This document shows, in pieces, positions 8,685 through 18,042 of a stretch of DNA of 64,000 bases (its first letter is position 1; each line of letters starts with the position of its first letter). The DNA lies in the NCBI GenBank assembly GCA_036510975.1, contig DATCCY010000065.1, positions 62,001-126,000 on the forward strand, given 5' to 3'. The translations under genes and the position numbers were made by a program. The stretch comes from Longivirga sp036510975 (GTDB lineage Bacteria > Actinomycetota > Actinomycetes > S36-B12 > CAIYMF01). Under the pieces are notes generated by a model. It was not told the DNA's origin. It ran no database searches and worked only from the letters and a program-made list of their open reading frames with translations.

Positions 8685-9568
8685 GACAGGACGGGAGCGC
8701 CCGCCTGGGCCAGCCACTGGTCCTGCAGCTTGGCCAGGGTGCCGTCGGTGCGGAGCGAGTCGACCGCCTGCGTCACGCACGCCGTCAGCGGGCTGCCCTT
8801 GGCGAGCAGGAAGCCGAGCTGCTCCTTCTGGTCGGCCGTGTTGGGCAGCTGTCCGACGATGACGCCGTTGGCCAGCTCGGCGCCGGAGATGTAGAACGCC
8901 GTCGGCAGGTCGACCACGAGGCCGTCGATCTGCTTGGCCTTGAGCGCGGCGACCGCGTCGTCGTTGCTGTTGTAGATCTTCGCCTTCGTCGTCGGCGCGA
9001 TGACCGAGTCGAGCGCGTCGAGCGACGTCGTACCCACGGCCGCTCCGAGCTTGGCGTCCTTGAGCGCAGCGACAGTGGTCGCCTTGGCGATCGGGCTGCC
9101 GGCGTAGGTCACGACGGCCTGGGTGAGGTCGTAGTAGCCGGAGGAGAAGTCGACGGCCTTCTTGCGGTCCTCGGTGATCGAGAACTGCTGGATGTTGACG
9201 TCGAACTTCTTCGGACCGGGCGCGATCGCTCCGTCGAAGGTCGTCCGGATCCACACGACGTCGGCGTCGGTGTAGCCGAGCTTCTTGGCCACGGCATAGG
9301 TCACCGCGGACTCGTAGCCCTTGCCGTTCTCCGGCTTGTCGTCGATGACCCACGGCGGGAACGCCGGCGAGCCCGTGGCCGCGGTGAACTTGCCGGGCAC
9401 GATCGTCTGCAGCGACGTCGGCGAACAGGTCGACGACGGGGACGCTGCGGACGACGAGCCGGAGCCCGAGGCCGCAGGGGTGGACGAGGACGAGCCGCCC
9501 GACGACGAGCCGCACGCTGCGAGGAGCAGGGCGACCGCAGGGGCGAACGCGATCAGGGACCGACGCAC
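8681..9568 (-). CDS. Amino acid ABC transporter, substrate-binding lipoprotein
   Basis: 295 aa from a GTG at 9568, with GGAGG seven bases upstream. The signal peptide ends in a lipobox (LLLAAC), so the protein is likely lipid-anchored outside the membrane. A Ser/Ala-rich linker precedes a bacterial extracellular solute-binding family 3 domain (FPPWVIDDKPENGKGYE, VWIRTTFDGAIAPGPKKFDV, then the second-lobe ADQKEQLGFLLAKGSPL). It is the first gene of the importer operon. The ligand is not identifiable. Confidence 0.94.
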   Translation of the reverse strand: MRRSLIAFAPAVALLLAACGSSSGGSSSSTPAASGSGSSSAASPSSTCSPTSLQTIVPGKFTAATGSPAFPPWVIDDKPENGKGYESAVTYAVAKKLGYTDADVVWIRTTFDGAIAPGPKKFDVNIQQFSITEDRKKAVDFSSGYYDLTQAVVTYAGSPIAKATTVAALKDAKLGAAVGTTSLDALDSVIAPTTKAKIYNSNDDAVAALKAKQIDGLVVDLPTAFYISGAELANGVIVGQLPNTADQKEQLGFLLAKGSPLTACVTQAVDSLRTDGTLAKLQDQWLAQAGAPVLS

Positions 9569-9687
9569 GATGAGACCTCCGGGACGGCGCGGGACGTCCC
9601 CGCACCGGCCGCCATTCTGCCAGGCATGCGACGGGCCCCCGCCCACCGCCCCGATGCCGTGACGTCCGCGTGACCTGCGGCGATGTC

Positions 9688-10231
9688 TCAGCCGGTCGAG
9701 GCCGTCCAGGGCGAGGGTCTCGCGACCTTGCGTGTCGCCGTCGTGTGCGGCACGACGCCCACGACCAGGTCGACCAGCGACCGGCGGTCGGCCCGCACGA
9801 GGGCCGGGAGCCACTGCACGAGGATGACCAGAACGCCCGCGCCCGGTCGGCCGAGCACCATCGCGACGGCCAGGACGGCGAGCGGGGCACCAGCGGGCGC
9901 CGCGTTGCGCCCCCGCCCCGCCGGCTCTCCCGTCCGGGCCAGGGCCTTGAGGTCCATGACCGAGTCCCCCCAGGTGCCGTGGCCCAGCCGACATGAGACC
10001 GGCCACAGGATCGCCAGGACGAGGACGAAACAGCGCCTCGGTGGCCCACCCGGGGAGCCCCGTCGGAGTCGATCCGTCGGCGGCCGGGTCGGTTATTGCG
10101 AGATCGACCCAGCAGGCGGGGGACCCGACGAGCAGTGTCACGAAGCAGCCGGCGACGACGGTCGCGGCGACGCTGATCGCCGCGCTCGCCACGACCTCGC
10201 GCCGTGACGGCGGGCGCGCCTGGTCAGCCAC
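9688..10231 (-). pseudogene. RDD family membrane protein gene broken by a one-base frameshift
   Basis: Reading from a GTG at 10231, the first frame encodes SRREVVASAAISVAATVVAG and a first helix up to about GWATEALF. The frame then breaks at a TTT run (plus-strand AAA at 10028-10030). Removing one T gives ALFVLVLAILWPVSCRLG and joins it to the RDD-like remainder (GTWGDSVMDLKALARTGEP, two further helices, then DRRSLVDLVVGVV). The 544-base span minus one equals 181 codons exactly. This is either a decayed gene or a homopolymer sequencing error. The protein would be about 180 aa with three membrane segments, function unknown. Confidence 0.75.
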
Positions 10232-10275
10232 GCACTCAGCTCCGACCGTGCGCGGGACCGCCGAGCACTCCGAGG

Positions 10276-11991
10276 CTATCGGCGCCCGACCGCCCAGGCG
10301 CGGACTCGCTCGATGCGGGTGCGCAGCTCCGCCGCGCTCGCCCTGGCGACCTCGGGACCGCCGCTGACCCGGCGCAGCTCGGCGTGGACCTGAGCCTGCG
10401 ACGTGCCGCTCTGCCGGGCGTAGGCCTTCACGCAGTCGTTGAGCTCGCGCTTGAGCGCCGGGACGTCGACGGTGACCATCTCGGGCGCGGCGGTGGGCTT
10501 CGCGCCCTTGCCGCGCGAGCGGAGCAGGTCGGACACCTGGTCGGCGTCGAGCAACCCAGGGATGCCGAGGAACTCCTCCTCCTCGACCGTGCCGGGGGCC
10601 GTGCCGAACTCGCCGCCGTCGAACAGGATGCGGTCGAACGTAGCCTCGCTCTCGAGCGCCTCGAAGCTCATCTGGTCGTCCGCGAGCAGGTCCGGGGTGT
10701 CGCGCTGCGCGAGCGCCTGCGCGACGAGCACGTCCTCCTCGGTCCAGTCCGCGCCGGCGGCGCGCCCGAGGACGTGGTCGCGCTCCTCCTCGAGCTCGCC
10801 GGCGAGGCGCAGCAGGACGGGGACGCTGGGCACGAAGATGCTCGCCGTCTCGCCCCGACGTCGGGCGCGCACGAAGCGCCCCACCGCCTGCGCGAAGAAC
10901 AGCGGGGTGGACGTCGAGGTCGCATAGACCCCGACGGTCAGGCGCGGCACGTCGACGCCCTCGCTCACCATGCGCACCGCCACCATCCACCGCTCGTTGC
11001 TCGCGGAGAAGGCGCTGATCCTCGAGCCCGCCTTCGGGTCGTCGGAGAGCACGACCGTGGGCTTGCGGCCGGTGATCGCCTCCAGCTGCTTGGCGTAGGC
11101 ACGGGCCTTGGTCTGGTCGCTCGCGATGACCAGGCCGCCGGCGTCCGGCACGTGCTTGCGCACCTCAGTCAGCCGCCGGTTCGCCGCGCGCAGGACCTGC
11201 GGGATCCACTCGCCCTGCGGGTCGAGCGCGGTGCGCCACGCCTGCTGGGTGACGTCCTTGGCCTGGTCGTCGCCGAGGACGGCGCTGACCTCGTCGCCCG
11301 CGCGCGTCCGCCACCGCATCCGGCCGCTGTAGGCCAGGAACATCACTGGGCGGACGACGTGGTCGCGCAGCGCGTCGCCGTAGCCGTAGACGTGGTCGGC
11401 CGCGCTGCGCCCGATGCCGTCGGCACCGGGGACGTAGGACACGAACGGGATGGGGTTGATGTCGCTGCGGAAGGGCGTGCCCGTGAGTGCGAGGCGACGG
11501 GTCGCGGGCTCGAACGCCTCGCGCACCGACTCGCCCCACGACAGCGAGTCGCCGGCGTGGTGCACCTCGTCGAGGATCACCAGCGTCTTGCGGTCCTCGA
11601 CGCGGCGACGGTAGAGCAGCGAGTTCGCCGCGACGCCGGCGTAGGTGACGGCGATGCCGAGGTAGTCGCTGCCCGTCGTGCCGCGCGCACCCGAGAAGTC
11701 GGGGTCGAGCAGGATGCCCACCGCCGCGGCCGCCGCGGCCCACTGCGTCTTGAGGTGCTCGGTCGGGGCCACGACCACGACCCGTTCCACGACCCGGCGG
11801 TCGAGCAGGTCGGAGGCCAGCCGAAGGGCATACGTCGTCTTGCCGGCACCGGGGGTCGCGACCGTGAGGAAGTCGCGCGGGTCGGCCGCGCGGTAGGCCT
11901 CGAGTGCCGCGCTCTGCCAGGCCCGAAGCCTGGACTGGGCGCCGCGGGGCACCGGGTCGGGCCGGGAGGCGGTGGCGGTCGCGAGAGGCAT
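10276..11991 (-). CDS. Superfamily 2 DEAD/DEAH-type helicase
   Basis: 571 aa. The protein starts with a Q-motif-like RAWQSAALEAY. Helicase motifs follow in order: I (TPGAGKTTYA, 46-55), II (ILDEVHHAGD, DEVH at 141-144), III (LTGTPFRSD, 169-177), V (VSEGVDVPRLTVGVYAT) and VI (QAVGRFVRARR, 368-378). This arrangement matches ResIII-like ATP-dependent DNA/RNA helicases common in actinobacteria. The roughly 150-residue C-terminal tail is helical and charged. No nuclease or methylase gene is adjacent, so a restriction role is not supported. Confidence 0.9.
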   Translation of the reverse strand: MPLATATASRPDPVPRGAQSRLRAWQSAALEAYRAADPRDFLTVATPGAGKTTYALRLASDLLDRRVVERVVVVAPTEHLKTQWAAAAAAVGILLDPDFSGARGTTGSDYLGIAVTYAGVAANSLLYRRRVEDRKTLVILDEVHHAGDSLSWGESVREAFEPATRRLALTGTPFRSDINPIPFVSYVPGADGIGRSAADHVYGYGDALRDHVVRPVMFLAYSGRMRWRTRAGDEVSAVLGDDQAKDVTQQAWRTALDPQGEWIPQVLRAANRRLTEVRKHVPDAGGLVIASDQTKARAYAKQLEAITGRKPTVVLSDDPKAGSRISAFSASNERWMVAVRMVSEGVDVPRLTVGVYATSTSTPLFFAQAVGRFVRARRRGETASIFVPSVPVLLRLAGELEEERDHVLGRAAGADWTEEDVLVAQALAQRDTPDLLADDQMSFEALESEATFDRILFDGGEFGTAPGTVEEEEFLGIPGLLDADQVSDLLRSRGKGAKPTAAPEMVTVDVPALKRELNDCVKAYARQSGTSQAQVHAELRRVSGGPEVARASAAELRTRIERVRAWAVGRR

Positions 11992-12104
11992 AGGACGGCG
12001 ACTCTAGGGGAGTCGCGTGAACGACATGCCCGGGTGGGCGGTGGTGCGTGTCACTGCGCCTTCGTGCTAACGCGGACGGTGAGGACGCCGCCCCGGACTC
12101 CGGC

Positions 12105-13532
12105 TCAGGCCGCCGACGGCCGGGCGATCCGGGCTGCCAGGACCGCCCCCGCGCCGGCCACGGCGGCCATAGTCAGCCAGATGGTGATGAACGTCGACGC
12201 CGACACCGTGCCCGCCGACAGCGCGGAGGCGTAGATGGCACCGGCGATGCCGACGAACACGACCGAGCCCACGGAGTCGCAGACCTGCAACGACGCCACG
12301 TTCGCGCCCTGGTCCGCCGGCTCCGAGAGGTCGAGCACGAGAGTCCCGACGGCGCCGAAGGTCATGCCCATCCCCGCCGCGCCGAGCACCCACGAGGCCA
12401 TGGCCACCCAGTAGGGCACCGCGGGGACGAGCGACAAGGTGACGGAGGCGAGGCAGATCGCGACCAGGGACGCCCCGATCTGGACCAGTCGGTGCCGCGG
12501 CATCCGACCGTACAGCCGGCCCTGGACCTGCGAGCCGAGCGCCCACCCGATGGCGCCGACCGTCAGAACCGCGCCAGCCTGCGCCGTGGACGCGCCGCGG
12601 ACCGTCTGCAGCGCCAGGGGGACGAAGGCCTCCCCCGCGAAGAAGGCACCTGCGAGCAGCCCGCGCATCATGACGACGGTCGGCAGGCCGCGGGCGAAGC
12701 GCAGCGCGCCGGACGGCAGCAGGTGACGCAGCGAGGGTGCGAGCAGCGCGAGGCCGAGCGCCGCGAGGGCGAGCCCGGCCCAGCCACGCAGCGTGCCGGC
12801 CTGCTGCAGCAGGGCGAGGCCGGCCGCGGCGACGACGGCGACGCGCACGCGGCCGCGGCGTACCGGTCCGTCGCCGGTGGACCCGCCGAACGCCGTGGTG
12901 CGCGGGACGAGGAGGAGGAGCGGCGGGATGACGAACGGGACCGCCACCCAGAAGACGGCACGCCACGACACGTGGTCGGTGAGGAAGCCGGCCACGACGG
13001 GGCCGATGATCGCGGGCAGCACCCAGGCGGCCGACAGGACCGCGAACGCCCTGGGGCGCAGGCGGTCGGGGAACGCGCGACCGATGACGACGTAGACCGA
13101 CACGATTGCCAGCCCCATGCCGAAGCCCTGTGCGGCACGGGCGAGGATGAGCACCGTCATCGACCACGAGGCGCCCGCGACGAAGGCTCCGAGGCCGAAC
13201 AGCGTGATGCCGAGCAGCAGCGGGGATCGCGGACCGGAGCGGTCGCACCACTCCCCCGCGACCACCATCGCGACGAGGCTCGTGACGACGTAGCCGTTGA
13301 AGGCCCAGGCATAGGCGCCGAGCCCGTCGAGCGCGCGCGCCACGACCGGCATGGCCGACGCCACCCCGATGCCCTCGAACGCGAACATCGTCATCACCGC
13401 GACGACGCCGATCGTGTAGGCGCGGTAGGCAGGACTCATGAGTCCCACGAGGTCGGCGTCCCCGTCGGTCAGGTCGATCGGCTCCGGGAGCAGCTCGGTG
13501 TCGAGCTCGTGCGACGGCGACCCGGTCGCCAC
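12105..13532 (-). CDS. MFS transporter (drug-export-like)
   Basis: About 475 aa if the GTG at 13532 is used; an ATG at 13439 is an alternative and there is no convincing ribosome site for either. Hydrophobic segments begin at YTIGVVAVMTMFAFEGIGV and continue through about twelve helices. The first cytoplasmic loop reads GEWCDRSGPRSPLLLG, a form of the MFS motif A (GxxxDRxGRR), and ARAAQGFGMGLAIVSVYVVIG is typical of helix 4-5. Likely a proton-coupled exporter of unknown substrate. It follows the DUF3039 gene on the same strand. Confidence 0.85.
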   Translation of the reverse strand: MATGSPSHELDTELLPEPIDLTDGDADLVGLMSPAYRAYTIGVVAVMTMFAFEGIGVASAMPVVARALDGLGAYAWAFNGYVVTSLVAMVVAGEWCDRSGPRSPLLLGITLFGLGAFVAGASWSMTVLILARAAQGFGMGLAIVSVYVVIGRAFPDRLRPRAFAVLSAAWVLPAIIGPVVAGFLTDHVSWRAVFWVAVPFVIPPLLLLVPRTTAFGGSTGDGPVRRGRVRVAVVAAAGLALLQQAGTLRGWAGLALAALGLALLAPSLRHLLPSGALRFARGLPTVVMMRGLLAGAFFAGEAFVPLALQTVRGASTAQAGAVLTVGAIGWALGSQVQGRLYGRMPRHRLVQIGASLVAICLASVTLSLVPAVPYWVAMASWVLGAAGMGMTFGAVGTLVLDLSEPADQGANVASLQVCDSVGSVVFVGIAGAIYASALSAGTVSASTFITIWLTMAAVAGAGAVLAARIARPSAA

Positions 13533-13603
13533 CAGCGGGCGAACGTCGCCGTCCTCGTGCGCGCGGGCGCGGTCCTCCGCGCGGTCGGCCCCGTCGGGGC
13601 CGC

Positions 13604-13894
13604 TCAGGACCCGGCTCCGTCGTCCTTCGCCGGCCAGTGCTCGTCGAGGATCCGCTTGCAGTCCGGGCAGACGGGGAACTTCTGCGGGTCGCGTCCGGGA
13701 ACCCAGACCTTGCCGCACAGCGCCACGACCGGGGTCCCGGTGACGGCCGACTCGACGATCTTGTCCTTCTTCACGTAGTGCGCGAACCGCTCGTGGTCGC
13801 CCTCGTCGACCCGGGTCTCGGGGCGCTCCTCGACGAGCACGCCGGTGTGGGTGTCGGGCTCGGGCATCGCGAGAGGCTCGGACGGCGTCGTCAT
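13604..13894 (-). CDS. DUF3039 protein
   Basis: 96 aa. It matches the conserved actinobacterial DUF3039 family: a short variable N-terminus, ERFAHYVKKDKIVESAVTG, then GTPVVALCGKVWVPGRDPQ and a CPDC pair. Three cysteines (ALCGK and CPDC) suggest metal binding, possibly zinc. The function is unknown. A TACCAT box lies six bases before the ATG, so the transcript is probably leaderless. Confidence 0.88.
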   Translation of the reverse strand: MTTPSEPLAMPEPDTHTGVLVEERPETRVDEGDHERFAHYVKKDKIVESAVTGTPVVALCGKVWVPGRDPQKFPVCPDCKRILDEHWPAKDDGAGS

Positions 13895-13900
13895 GACGCC

Positions 13901-13906
13901 ATGGTA
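13901..13906 (-). promoter_or_regulatory. -10 box TACCAT of the DUF3039 gene
   Basis: Minus-strand TACCAT ends six bases before the ATG at 13894; no Shine-Dalgarno is present. Confidence 0.5.
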
Positions 13907-13943
13907 CGGCGACCGGGGCGGGACTCCTCGGGGCGCGCGGCGC

Positions 13944-14534
13944 TCAGTTCAGCGACGGGTCGGTCGACGGCGTCGCGACGAAGGCGAGCTCGCTGCGCTG
14001 GCGCCTCAGGACCGCCCGCCACAGGTCTTCCGGCTCCGCGGAGAACACGTCGGCCGGACCGCCGTCGACGACGTACCAGGCGCCCTCGGCGACCTCGTCG
14101 TCGAGCTGCCCGGCCGCCCACCCTGCGTAACCGGCGTAGATCCGAATGGCGTCAAGGTCGGCCATCGCGTCGGCGGGGTCGTTGTCGAGGTCGACGAGCC
14201 CGAAGGGGCCGGCGACGCGACGGAAGCCCTCCGGCTCCGGGCCGTCGAACGGACCCGGCAGCAGCCCGAGCGCGAGGGCGTTGTCGTCGGCCACCGGGCC
14301 GCCGGTGAACAGGACGTCGGTGCCGGTCGTGCGACCGTCCCAGGGCGGCAGCACGGCGCCGACGGGCACGTGCGAGGGACGGTTGAGGACCAGGCCGAGG
14401 CTGCCCTCCTCGTCGTGATCGAGCAGGAGGATCACCGTGCGGGCGAAGTTGTCGTCGCTCAGGACGGGCGCCGCCACGAGCAGCCGTCCGGGCAGCGGCA
14501 CGGCCGGCGGGACCTCGAGGCGTTCCATCGTCAC
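13944..14534 (-). CDS. YqgE/AlgH family protein (UPF0301)
   Basis: 196 aa from a GTG at 14534, or 194 from the ATG at 14528. Family hallmarks are GRLLVAAPVLSDDNFARTVI near the start, GSLGLVLNRPS, then FTGGPVADDNALALG, and IRIYAGYAGWAAGQLDDEVAEGAWYVV in the middle. Its biochemical role is unresolved; in Pseudomonas AlgH influences alginate regulation. It precedes the DUF3039 gene on the same strand with a 49-base gap. Confidence 0.93.
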   Translation of the reverse strand: MTMERLEVPPAVPLPGRLLVAAPVLSDDNFARTVILLLDHDEEGSLGLVLNRPSHVPVGAVLPPWDGRTTGTDVLFTGGPVADDNALALGLLPGPFDGPEPEGFRRVAGPFGLVDLDNDPADAMADLDAIRIYAGYAGWAAGQLDDEVAEGAWYVVDGGPADVFSAEPEDLWRAVLRRQRSELAFVATPSTDPSLN

Positions 14535-14721
14535 GGGACAAGCATGCCGGGTCGTTTCGGTTCACGGCAGGTGAGCGACATCACCCGCGCGGTCGAAGAT
14601 TTGGGCACCGAAAGGTCGATCTCGGCGTAGTCTGACTATCTGTAAGGATCTGACCACTAGGCGTAGTGCACGGGACACGTCCCGTGATGGGCACGGGACT
14701 CCGTGATCCGAGGAGGCCGGA

Positions 14722-15063
14722 ATGCCACAGCAACCACTGGCGCAGGTTCCGCTCGACGCCACGTGGGAGTGGCAGGAGCACGGCGCCTGTCGCGAGGCCG
14801 ACACCGCGCTGTTCTTCCACCCGCAGAACGAACGTGGCCTGTCCCGGATCCGCCGCGACCGCGCAGCCAAGTCCGTCTGCGCCCGGTGCGGCGTCCGCAG
14901 CGAGTGCGCCGACTACGCGATCCGCGCCCGCGAGCCCTACGGCGTGTGGGGCGGCCTCACCGAGGAGGAGCGCGAGCGGATCTACGTGCGCAGCGCCCTC
15001 ACGGAGTACGGCCGCGAGAAGGGCGCCGGCCTCCGCGCCGCGCACGACGCGCACGCCACCTGA
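14722..15063 (+). CDS. whiB: WhiB family iron-sulfur transcription factor
   Basis: 113 aa. Four cysteines that would hold a [4Fe-4S] cluster are at C23, C53, C56 and C62 (CxxC-x5-C spacing). The GVWGG turn is at 74-78, followed by LTEEERERIYVRS and a basic tail. These proteins bind the primary sigma factor and respond to redox signals in actinobacteria. GAGGAGG lies five bases before the ATG. Which WhiB subclass it belongs to is not certain by eye. Confidence 0.96.
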   Translation: MPQQPLAQVPLDATWEWQEHGACREADTALFFHPQNERGLSRIRRDRAAKSVCARCGVRSECADYAIRAREPYGVWGGLTEEERERIYVRSALTEYGREKGAGLRAAHDAHAT

Positions 15064-15080
15064 TCCTGCGCAGCTCGCCC

Positions 15081-15116
15081 CGAAGGCCCGTCGGACCGGT
15101 GTCGGAGGGGCCTTCG
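15081..15116 (+). terminator. Terminator hairpin after whiB
   Basis: CGAAGGCCC at 15081-15089 pairs with GGGCCTTCG at 15108-15116, 17 bases past the whiB stop; TCGTCGTC follows. The inner 18 bases can pair further. Confidence 0.6.
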
Positions 15117-15277
15117 TCGTCATCGGCGGGCCCTGGTGTCCCGCCGGGCGGGGACCTGTGGCCCGCCCGGACACCCTGACGGGGCGACTTGGGGGTCCGA
15201 CCCGAGCAATGCCGAGCGTCCGGCTACCGGGAGGGACAGGATCGGAGTGTCACATCGTCGGCTCCACGGAGACTCCC

Positions 15278-16750
15278 ATGAGCGACACGACGAGCGCCCC
15301 CGCGACGCCCGACCAGCAAGAAGACACGCGCACCCTGCGCCTCCCCCAAGCCACCGCACTCATCGTCGGGAGCATCATCGGGGTCGGCATCTTCAACCTC
15401 CCCGGATCGCTCGCAGCCTACGGCCCGATCAGCATCTTCGCGATGGCGCTGACGACGGTCGGAGCGCTCGCGCTGGCGTACATGTTCGCCGCGATGTCGC
15501 GACGCCTCCCCGCGGACGGCGGTCCCTACGCCTATGCCCGCGCCGCGTTCGGCAACCCCACCGGCTTCGCGAACGCGTGGTCCTACTGGATCACCGCCTG
15601 GGCCGGCAACGCGGCCATCGTCGTGGGCTGGGTCTTCTACGTGCAGTACGTCATCGAGGGCTGGATCAAGGCGCAGAACGGCGACGCCGGCTGGCTCGGT
15701 ACGACGATCGGCGGGGAGAACGGGCTTCTCATCTGGCCGGTGATCTTCGCGCTCGTCGGGCTGTGGCTGCCCGCCGCCGTCAACCTGATCGGCGTCGAGA
15801 GCATGGGCGCTGTCCAGCTCTGGACCTCGGTCATCAAGTTCATCCCGCTGGCACTCATGTCGACTATCGGCCTGTTCGCCATCAAGACCGCGAACTTCAG
15901 CCCGATGAACCTCAGCAACGACAGCAACGCCACGGCCATCCTCGGCGCGATGGCGCTGTGCCTGTTCTCCTACCTCGGGGTCGAGACTGCAGCGGTCGCA
16001 GCCGCGAAGGTGCGCAACCCCGACGTCAACGTCCCGAAGTCCACGATCTACGGGACGCTCGCGACCGCCGCCGTCTACCTGCTCTCGCTGATCGCCGTGT
16101 TCGGCACAGTCCCGAGCGCGGTGCTCGGCGACAGCGCAGCGCCGTACTCCACGGCTGCTGACGCGATGACCGGCGGCACCTGGGCCGGCTGGGTCGTCGC
16201 CGCGTGCGTGATCGTCTCCGGGTTCGGCGCGCTCAACGGCTGGACGATGATCTGTGCCGAGATGCCTCTCGCCGCCGCGCAGGACGGGCTCTTCCCGGCC
16301 GCCTTCGGCCGCCTCTCGGCCCGTGGCGTCCCGGCGTTCGGCATCATCGCGTCGACCTTCCTCGCATCGGTCGCAGTGGTGTTCGCCAACTGGGGCCAGG
16401 GTGGCTACGACGTCTTCAACACGCTGGTCTACATGTCCGGCATCACCGCCGCCATCCCCTACGCGTTCTCCGCGGCCGCGCAGATCAAGTGGCGTCTCGC
16501 GGACAACAAGCCCGTGCACACGCCTCGACTCGCGCGCGACCTCATCGTGGCGCTCGTCGCGCTCGTCTTCTCGATCCTGTTCATCATCTACTCGCGCAAC
16601 ACCGGCAACGACAAGTCGTGGTTCCAGATCTGGTCGCCGTTCATCATGGCCGGCGCCGCGTTCCTGATCGGGATCCCGGTCTACCTGGCGCAGAAGAGCC
16701 GGATGACCCAGCCCGAGCCCGTCCCTCCGTACGAGACCGTCACCCGCTGA
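15278..16750 (+). CDS. arcD: Arginine/ornithine antiporter, APC family
   Basis: 490 aa from the ATG at 15278. About twelve membrane helices. The first (ATALIVGSIIGVGIFNLPGS) carries the GxGIF-type substrate-binding break of the APC superfamily, and RRLPADGGPYAYARAAFG follows helix 2. Family details match the basic amino acid/polyamine antiporters of the ArcD type. It is the first gene of arcD-arcA-arcB, so exchange of extracellular arginine for intracellular ornithine is likely. Confidence 0.9.
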   Translation: MSDTTSAPATPDQQEDTRTLRLPQATALIVGSIIGVGIFNLPGSLAAYGPISIFAMALTTVGALALAYMFAAMSRRLPADGGPYAYARAAFGNPTGFANAWSYWITAWAGNAAIVVGWVFYVQYVIEGWIKAQNGDAGWLGTTIGGENGLLIWPVIFALVGLWLPAAVNLIGVESMGAVQLWTSVIKFIPLALMSTIGLFAIKTANFSPMNLSNDSNATAILGAMALCLFSYLGVETAAVAAAKVRNPDVNVPKSTIYGTLATAAVYLLSLIAVFGTVPSAVLGDSAAPYSTAADAMTGGTWAGWVVAACVIVSGFGALNGWTMICAEMPLAAAQDGLFPAAFGRLSARGVPAFGIIASTFLASVAVVFANWGQGGYDVFNTLVYMSGITAAIPYAFSAAAQIKWRLADNKPVHTPRLARDLIVALVALVFSILFIIYSRNTGNDKSWFQIWSPFIMAGAAFLIGIPVYLAQKSRMTQPEPVPPYETVTR

Positions 16751-16773
16751 CTCACCCACGAGAGGCGTAGACC

Positions 16774-18003
16774 ATGACCTACCACGTCGACTCCGAGGTC
16801 GGGGTCCTCAAGCAGGTGATCGTGCACCGCCCCGGCCTCGAGCTCTCCCGACTGACCCCTCAGAACGTCGACGACCTGCTCTTCGACGACGTGATGTGGG
16901 CGCAGCGCGCACGGGAGGAGCACGACGCCTTTGCGCAGAAGCTCAAGGACAAGGGCGTGGAGGTCCACCTGTTCGCGGACCTCCTCGGCGACGTCCTGTC
17001 CACCGACGAGGGTCGCGAGTTCGTCCTCGAGCGGGTCGCCAACCAGCACACCGTCGGCCCTCAGCTCGTGCAGCCGCTGCGCGAGCTGGCCGAGAGCGTC
17101 GACGGCGCGACGATGGCCGACTACTTCATCGGGGGCATCCTCAAGCGCGACCTCGAGCTGCCACGGGGTTCGTCGTTGTTCTGGGACCACCTCGACGACT
17201 ACGACTTCGTCCTGACGCCGCTGCCCAACCACCTGTTCCAGCGCGACAACACGGCCTTCGTCTACGACGGACTCTCGGTCCACCCGATGGCCAAGCCCGC
17301 TCGGCAGCGCGAGATCGTGCACTCCCGCGCGATCTGGAACTTCCACCCGACGTTCCGTGACGCCGGGCTGCACTTCTACTACGGCAACGACGACGAGCAC
17401 CACCAGCCGGCGACGTGCGAGGGCGGCGACATCCTCGTGATCGGCAACGGCGCGGTGATGATCGGCATGGGCGAGCGCACCACGCCGCAGGGCATCGGAA
17501 TGCTCGTGCGCGGGTACTTCAGCGATCCGCGCAACCACGTCACCAAGGTGATCGTGGTCGAGCTCCCGAGGACGCGCGCCTTCATGCACCTCGACACCGC
17601 GATGACGATGATCGACAAGGACGCGTTCAGCGTCTACCCGTTCCTCCCGCCCGAGCTGAAGTCCTACACGTTGACCAAGAAGGACGACGGCGGCGCCTAC
17701 GAGATCCACGAGAACAAGTCACTGTTCCCCGTCGTCGCCGAGGCCATCGGCGTACCGAAGATCCGCGAGCTCAAGACGCCGATCGACGAGATGGGCGCGG
17801 CGCGCGAGCAGTGGGACGACGGGAACAACTTCCTGGCCGTCGCACCCGGGGTGATCTTCGGCTACGAGCGCAACACCACGACGAACACGTTCCTGCGCAA
17901 GAACGGGATCGAGATCGTGACGATCGTAGGCTCGGAGCTCGGTCGCGGGCGTGGCGGTCCGCGCTGCATGAGCTGCCCCATCGAGCGCGACGCTGTGTCC
18001 TGA
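16774..18003 (+). CDS. arcA: Arginine deiminase
   Basis: 409 aa, normal length. It converts arginine to citrulline and ammonia in the cytosol. Expected catalytic residues are visible: D158 (FQRDNT), E216 (CEGGDI), H272 (AFMHLDTAMT) and the nucleophile C398 (PRCMSCPI). The N-terminal SEVGVLKQVIVHRPGLEL is the family start. It follows arcD by 23 bases and precedes arcB by 39, forming one operon. Confidence 0.97.
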   Translation: MTYHVDSEVGVLKQVIVHRPGLELSRLTPQNVDDLLFDDVMWAQRAREEHDAFAQKLKDKGVEVHLFADLLGDVLSTDEGREFVLERVANQHTVGPQLVQPLRELAESVDGATMADYFIGGILKRDLELPRGSSLFWDHLDDYDFVLTPLPNHLFQRDNTAFVYDGLSVHPMAKPARQREIVHSRAIWNFHPTFRDAGLHFYYGNDDEHHQPATCEGGDILVIGNGAVMIGMGERTTPQGIGMLVRGYFSDPRNHVTKVIVVELPRTRAFMHLDTAMTMIDKDAFSVYPFLPPELKSYTLTKKDDGGAYEIHENKSLFPVVAEAIGVPKIRELKTPIDEMGAAREQWDDGNNFLAVAPGVIFGYERNTTTNTFLRKNGIEIVTIVGSELGRGRGGPRCMSCPIERDAVS

Positions 18004-18042
18004 CGCCGCCTGCGTCCTTCCCACCTGACCTGGAGAGCACCG

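Noticed and set aside
9688..10231. Programmed ribosomal frameshift in the RDD gene
   Set aside because: No slippery heptamer with downstream structure was found; a simple indel explains the break.
10276..11991. Helicase as part of a restriction or phage-defence system
   Set aside because: No methylase, nuclease or other defence gene adjoins it, and stand-alone helicases of this form are ordinary in actinobacteria.
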